This document shows, in pieces, positions 60,182 through 64,000 of a stretch of DNA of 64,000 bases. The DNA comes from JBDHWG01 sp039810085 (lineage in GTDB: Bacteria > Chloroflexota > Anaerolineae > Epilineales > JAHCIE01). A program made the position numbers and the translations under genes. Position 1 is the stretch's first letter; each line of letters opens with the position of its first letter. The stretch is taken from the NCBI GenBank assembly GCA_039810085.1, contig JBDHWG010000020.1, positions 1 through 64,000 of the forward strand. The letters are read 5' to 3'. The notes below the pieces were generated by a model. It saw only the letters and a program-made list of their open reading frames with translations, was not told where the DNA came from and did no database searches.

Positions 60182-60192
60182 CCGTCTACTTT

Positions 60193-60314
60193 GTCATTGC
60201 GAGCGGACGCGAAGCAATCCCACGCTCTTGCGATAGGCACTCTAGCACGCGAATGGCGCGGCTCTCACCCACCGCGAGATTGCTTCGTCGTCCTATCGTC
60301 CTCCTCGCAATGAC
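60193..60314. repeat. Dispersed repeat array, unit 1
   Basis: 122 bp with both ends intact; free IS110 site GAGATTGCTTCGTCG at 60276-60290. Units are joined by an ACGTCATCTT linker of 10 bp, giving a 132-bp period. Confidence 0.92.
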
Positions 60315-60324
60315 ACGTCATCTT

Positions 60325-60446
60325 GTCATTGCGAGCGGACGCGAAGCAATCCCACGCTCTTGCGATAGAGATGCTAGTCCACGACTGGCGAGACATTCAC
60401 CCGCCGGGGGATTGCTTCGTCGTCCTATCGTCCTCCTCACAATGAC
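60325..60446. repeat. Dispersed repeat array, unit 2
   Basis: 122 bp. The right end reads CTCACAATGAC, with one change. The IS110 target is GGGATTGCTTCGTCG, one mismatch from the occupied site. Confidence 0.9.
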
Positions 60447-60456
60447 ACGTCATCTT

Positions 60457-60578
60457 GTCATTGCGAGTGAACGCGAAGCAATCCCACGCCCTTGCGATAG
60501 AGATGCTAGTCCACGACTGGCGAGACATTCACCCGCCGGGGGATTGCTTCGTCGTCCTATCGTCCTCCTCGCAATGAC
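60457..60578. repeat. Dispersed repeat array, unit 3
   Basis: 122 bp, nearly identical to unit 2. The left end is GTCATTGCGAGTGAACGCGA. Confidence 0.9.
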
Positions 60579-60588
60579 ACGTCATCTT

Positions 60589-60710
60589 GTCATTGCGAGC
60601 GAACGCGAAGCAATCCCACGCCCTTGCGATAGGCACTCTAGCACGCGAATGGCGCGGCTCTCACCCACCGCGAGATTGCTTCGTCGTCCTATCGTCCTCC
60701 TCGCAATGAC
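60589..60710. repeat. Dispersed repeat array, unit 4
   Basis: 122 bp, interior nearly identical to unit 1; free IS110 site GAGATTGCTTCGTCG at 60672-60686. Confidence 0.92.
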
Positions 60711-60792
60711 AGCCCTCCTGTCAGTGCGAGGAGCACTGACGGCGGCGTAGGCAGCTTAAGCTCCTCTCACCCACGTCTTAACCAGTTTTTAT

Positions 60793-60811
60793 TCCACTCT
60801 CAGTCCACTCT
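60793..60811 (+). promoter_or_regulatory. 11-bp-spaced direct repeats, possible response-regulator site
   Basis: TCCACTCT at 60793-60800 is repeated at 60804-60811, a period of one helical turn, as in OmpR/PhoB-family sites. It lies 56 bp before the HtrA ATG. Confidence 0.5.
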
Positions 60812-60866
60812 TATCCATATGCGTCATGCTTAGAGCCGTATAGAGTGTGTCATACGGAGGATAAGC

Positions 60867-61958
60867 ATGTCCACATCCCGCAATTCCCTTCTCATTATGG
60901 CCGCCCTGGGTGTGCTGGTTGTCGCGCTCGTCGCCGGCATCACCGGCGGCATCGTCGGCTACGGCCTGGCGTCCGTCTTCGCGCCCAAGACCTCGGCGGT
61001 CCAGGTGTCCTCGCGCCCGGCCACTGCCTCGGCGCAGCTTCCGGCTCCCGCAGCCGCGCTGCCGGCCGGCCCCGCCGCGTCCGCATCCAGCGGCTCCAGC
61101 AATGACATCGTTGCTGCCGTCGCCAAGGTTAAGCCGGCCGTCGTGCGCATCGCCACCCAGATTGGCGAAGGCTCCGGCGTCATTGTCGACCAGGACGGCC
61201 ACATCGTGACCAACAACCACGTCGTCGAGGGCGCGCGCCAGTTCCAGGTGCGCTTCGACAACGGCGGCACGGCGAGCGCCCACCTCGTCGGCACGTACCC
61301 GGACTCTGACCTGGCCGTCATCCAGGTCGATGGCCCGGTGCCGGCCTACGCGACGCTGGGCGACTCGAACAAGCTCCAGGCGGGCGAGCGCGTCATCGCC
61401 ATCGGCAGCGCCCTCGGCCAGTACACCAACTCGGTGACGACCGGCGTCGTCAGCGGCACCAACCGCCAGCTCGGCGGCATCGCCAACCTCATCCAGACGG
61501 ATGCCCCGATCAACGAGGGCAACTCCGGCGGCCCGCTCGTGAACTTGAACGGTGAGGTCATCGGCATCAACAGCATGGTGGAGCGCGGCCAGGGCCGCAC
61601 TGGCCCGGCCGAGGGCCTGGGCTTCGCTATCCCCAGCGCCATCGTGCGCACGGTCGCCAACCAGCTCATCGCGGGCAAGCAGGTCGAGTTCCCCTACATG
61701 GGCGTGAGCCTGAAGGAAGCCGCCAACGGCTGGCAGATTGCCAGCGTCGAGCAGGGCGCTGGCGCGGCGCAGGCGGGCCTCCAGCCGGGTGACATCATTA
61801 CCGCCGTGGACGGCATTGCCGTGAACCCGGAGACCTCGATCCAGGGCATCCTAGCGAACCACACCGTCGGCGAGTCGGTGACGGTCAACGTTACCCGCAA
61901 CGGCCAAAGCATCAGCCTGAACGTGCCTCTGAGCCGCCGCCCGGCGACGAGCGGCTAA
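60867..61958 (+). CDS. HtrA/DegP-type serine protease with PDZ domain
   Basis: A 363-residue membrane-anchored protease. One helix (about 7-34), a Pro/Ala linker, the trypsin-like domain with His118 (TNNHVV), Asp148 (SDLAV) and Ser220 (GNSGGPL), and one PDZ domain from about 265 to 355. It degrades misfolded exported proteins. The ATG follows GGAGGATAAGC. Paired TCCACTCT repeats upstream could place it under the two-component system at 58-60 kb. Two PDZ proteins follow. Confidence 0.94.
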   Translation: MSTSRNSLLIMAALGVLVVALVAGITGGIVGYGLASVFAPKTSAVQVSSRPATASAQLPAPAAALPAGPAASASSGSSNDIVAAVAKVKPAVVRIATQIGEGSGVIVDQDGHIVTNNHVVEGARQFQVRFDNGGTASAHLVGTYPDSDLAVIQVDGPVPAYATLGDSNKLQAGERVIAIGSALGQYTNSVTTGVVSGTNRQLGGIANLIQTDAPINEGNSGGPLVNLNGEVIGINSMVERGQGRTGPAEGLGFAIPSAIVRTVANQLIAGKQVEFPYMGVSLKEAANGWQIASVEQGAGAAQAGLQPGDIITAVDGIAVNPETSIQGILANHTVGESVTVNVTRNGQSISLNVPLSRRPATSG

Positions 61959-61985
61959 GCGTGTGAAAAACGTATTGTCTAGATA

Positions 61986-62750
61986 ATGGAGTACAAAGAA
62001 GTGACCCCCACACCACCTTCTAATCAACAAACCGGCGGCTTTCGTCTGTCGGGTCTCGTCCTCACGGGCATCATCATCCTGGCGCTCTTGTTCGGCCTGC
62101 TGCTCGGCGCGCTTCTTGGCGGCGTCGGCGGTTTCCTCGCCGGCCGCAACAACGCCCAGGCGAGCGCGGCCCTACTGCCCATTACGTCGCCCGCGTCCAG
62201 CAGCCCGTCGGGGCTGGCGGGCGGCGCGTCCGATTCGACGCAGCCGGGCGCTGGCAGCAGCCGCCAGACACCGTCCAACGGCAACACGATGCCGACGCAG
62301 CCGAACGGCTCGAACCCCCAGGCGCAGCCGGGGGGCACCAACCCGCAGGCGCCCTTCGGTGGGCGCGGCAGCCGCCAGACGCCCGGCAACAACACGACGC
62401 CGACCCAGCCGGACGGCAGCAACCCTCAGGCGCAGCCGACGCTCGGCGTCTACCTGGGCATCCGCTACACGACGCTGACCCCGGACGTGGCGAGCCAGCT
62501 CGGCGTCACCGACGTGCAGGGCGCGGTCGTCGGCGAGGTCGTGTCGGGCAGCCCGGCCGCGAAGGCGGGCCTCCAACCGATGGACGTTGTCACTGCCGTG
62601 GACGGCAAGCCCTTGAGCGACACGTACACACTGATCGACGCTTTGAGCGGCCACAAGCCCGGCGACAAGGTCCAGTTCACGGTCTGGCGCATGGGCCAGA
62701 GCGAGACGGTCGCGGTGACACTGGGCAGCCCGGCCGGCCGGAACCAGTAA
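61986..62750 (+). CDS. Membrane-anchored PDZ-domain protein
   Basis: A 254-residue protein: an N-terminal cytoplasmic tail, a Gly-rich helix (about 24-48), a Pro/Gln/Asn-rich external linker of about 95 residues and one PDZ domain (about 148-245, LGVYLGIRYTTLTPD, AKAGLQPMDVVTAVDGKPL). No protease domain is present. It is 27 bp after the HtrA gene, so it is probably an adaptor or substrate-binding partner. No strong ribosome site precedes the ATG. Confidence 0.85.
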   Translation: MEYKEVTPTPPSNQQTGGFRLSGLVLTGIIILALLFGLLLGALLGGVGGFLAGRNNAQASAALLPITSPASSSPSGLAGGASDSTQPGAGSSRQTPSNGNTMPTQPNGSNPQAQPGGTNPQAPFGGRGSRQTPGNNTTPTQPDGSNPQAQPTLGVYLGIRYTTLTPDVASQLGVTDVQGAVVGEVVSGSPAAKAGLQPMDVVTAVDGKPLSDTYTLIDALSGHKPGDKVQFTVWRMGQSETVAVTLGSPAGRNQ

Positions 62751-62754
62751 GGGA

Positions 62755-62825
62755 CACTGCCATACCTGGCAGTCGGGGGAGAGGAACAGGTACATGGGGC
62801 GAATTGCCCTGTGTACCTGTTTCCA
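62755..62825 (+). terminator. Two hairpins after the first PDZ gene
   Basis: ACTGCC/GGCAGT forms a small stem at 62755-62772. GGAACAGGTACA pairs with TGTACCTGTTTCC in a larger stem at 62783-62825, followed by a short T/A-rich stretch. They should attenuate read-through into the next PDZ gene. Confidence 0.65.
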
Positions 62826-62867
62826 TTATACTGATTACCGAAACTCGCTAACATAGAGGAGGAACCT

Positions 62868-64000
62868 ATGGCTTCATCGCCTCCACCGGCCGAGACGGGG
62901 CGCGGGATGCGTCTCTCCGGGCTGGCCCTGACGGGCATCGTCATTCTCAGTTTGCTCATTGGCTGCATGGCCGGCAGCCTGTTCGGGGGCCTTGGCGGCT
63001 TTCTGACCGGCCGCACGCTCGGCCAGCGCCAGGGCCAAGCGCTTCCGTCCGGCGCAGGCCCGGCTGCTACGGCGGCGCCAAGCCGCTCCGGCGGCGCGAC
63101 GGCGACCCCCGGTCGCTCTGGCGCTACGGGCCAGGCAACACCGCAGGCGCAGCCGACGCGGCCCGCCGGTGCGCCGACACGACCTGCGGGCGCGGCTACG
63201 CCGTCGAGTGGCGCGGCTCCCTCGGGCGCGACGCCCCGCGCCCCGCAGCCGGCGACAGCGTACCTCGGCGTTCGCTACAACATGCTGACGCCGGATATCG
63301 CCGCACAGGCCGGTATCACAGTCACCCAGGGCGCAATCATCGGCGAAGTCGTGCCGGGCAGCCCGGCGGAGCAGGCGGGCTTGCAGCCAATGGACGTCAT
63401 CACCGCTGTGGACGGCAAGGCGCTCGACGACACCTATGCCCTGGCCGACGCGATCAGCGGCCACAAGCCGGGCGACAAGATTAACCTGACGGTCTTCCGC
63501 GACGGCCAGACCGTGCCGCTGACGGCGACTCTCGGCCAGCCGCCCGCCGGTGGCGTGCCTGCCCCTGGTGGCCCGGGCGCAGCGCCCGCGACACCGGGCG
63601 CGCCCAGTACGCCCCGAACGCCGGCGAGTGGTCAGCCGTCCAGCGCGACACCGGCGGCGACACCCCGAACGCCGGCGAGTGGTCAGCCGTCGGGCGGCGC
63701 GACGCCGCAGGCGACACCACAGGCCGCGCCGCGCACGTCGCCATCGCCGACGCCCCGGCGCTCTAGCCTGGTGACGCCGGCGCAAGACGGCGGCGCGTAT
63801 CTTGGCGTGCAGGCCACCGCCGTCCCGGCCGACGTAGCCCAGACCAAGAAGCTCACCCCCGGCCAGGGTGCGCTCGTCGCATCGGTGATCCCGGCCAGCC
63901 CGGCCTTCATGGCGGGCCTGTTCGACGGCGACATCATCCTCGCCGTCAACAAGACGCCGGTGGACGAAGTCCACAGCCTGACGACGCTCCTGTCGCCCCA
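62868..64000 (+). CDS. Membrane-anchored protein with two PDZ domains, 3' end outside the window
   Basis: A partial gene of at least 377 codons. The N-terminus (MASSPPPAETGRGMRLSGLA) and the Gly-rich helix (about 18-50) copy the previous protein. A Pro/Ala/Thr linker, a first PDZ domain (about 125-220, YLGVRYNMLTPDIAAQAGIT), a second long Pro/Ser/Thr linker and the start of a second PDZ (from about 305, GGAYLGVQATAVPADVAQTK) follow. The start ATG has AGAGGAGGAACCT. It is a duplicate and extension of the gene before it. No stop is reached. Confidence 0.88.
   Translation, partial: MASSPPPAETGRGMRLSGLALTGIVILSLLIGCMAGSLFGGLGGFLTGRTLGQRQGQALPSGAGPAATAAPSRSGGATATPGRSGATGQATPQAQPTRPAGAPTRPAGAATPSSGAAPSGATPRAPQPATAYLGVRYNMLTPDIAAQAGITVTQGAIIGEVVPGSPAEQAGLQPMDVITAVDGKALDDTYALADAISGHKPGDKINLTVFRDGQTVPLTATLGQPPAGGVPAPGGPGAAPATPGAPSTPRTPASGQPSSATPAATPRTPASGQPSGGATPQATPQAAPRTSPSPTPRRSSLVTPAQDGGAYLGVQATAVPADVAQTKKLTPGQGALVASVIPASPAFMAGLFDGDIILAVNKTPVDEVHSLTTLLSP

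Noticed and set aside
60193..60710. A CRISPR array
   Set aside because: Units are 122 bp and the 10-bp linkers are the same each time. There are no variable spacers and no cas genes, so it is an array of inverted-repeat elements.

Overview
The window is a 64 kb piece of a GC-rich bacterial chromosome. It carries about 57 protein genes, three tRNAs, one insertion sequence and several families of short inverted-repeat elements. It is most likely from the Chloroflexota. That assignment is an inference from the mix of GTG and ATG starts, lipoprotein signals, uncharacterised membrane proteins and the repeat style; no rRNA or other decisive marker is present.

Layout. 0-5.6 kb: sugar or polyol dehydrogenase pair, two membrane proteins, a LacI-type regulator, an AsnC-domain protein and an EVE-domain protein. 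5.9-13.4 kb: uvrA, a small antitoxin-like gene, ftsH, an AI-2E-type permease and a DUF1232 protein. 13.5-14.8 kb: an IS110-family element. 15.5-19.6 kb: a tRNA-Thr/tRNA-Tyr/tRNA-Tyr/tuf/rpmG/secE/nusG/rplK/rplA translation block. 20-27.5 kb: a sulfatase lipoprotein, a histidine phosphatase with a 36-residue leader gene, a sugar ABC importer and two small enzymes or nuclease-like genes. 27.5-40 kb: a redox and carbohydrate region (DoxX, zinc-finger anti-sigma, two oxidoreductases, a cyclase, a GH63-like protein, a membrane-fused NDH-2 and an ECF-type sigma gene) whose genes share one unusual promoter motif. 40.2-44.2 kb: a cassette of two soluble glycosyltransferases, a radical SAM protein and a multi-pass membrane glycosyltransferase. 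44.3-50.2 kb: a decayed gene, DUF169, a cupredoxin, an amidase and an M81 peptidase. 50.3-54 kb: a polysaccharide-export regulation set (Wzz, BY-kinase, PHP phosphatase, nucleotidyltransferase). 54-58 kb: thioesterase, surface proteins, aldo/keto reductase and copper chaperone. 58-64 kb: a two-component system, a 4-unit repeat array, HtrA and two PDZ membrane proteins, the last running off the end.

The strongest signal is the IS110 element. Its boundaries can be read to the base because it interrupts a 121-bp dispersed repeat. Its upstream non-coding end folds on paper into a two-loop bridge RNA. The target-loop guides match the interrupted repeat and the donor-loop guides match the element's own ends. 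Circularisation would create a TTGACA-N17-TATAAT promoter across the junction. The same repeat occurs elsewhere in the window with at least four unoccupied, perfectly matching sites.

The second strong signal is the 28-40 kb regulon: GTGTAACG followed 17-18 nt later by a GAGACnnT-like box, upstream of six transcription units in both orientations, with candidate sigma and anti-sigma genes inside the same region.
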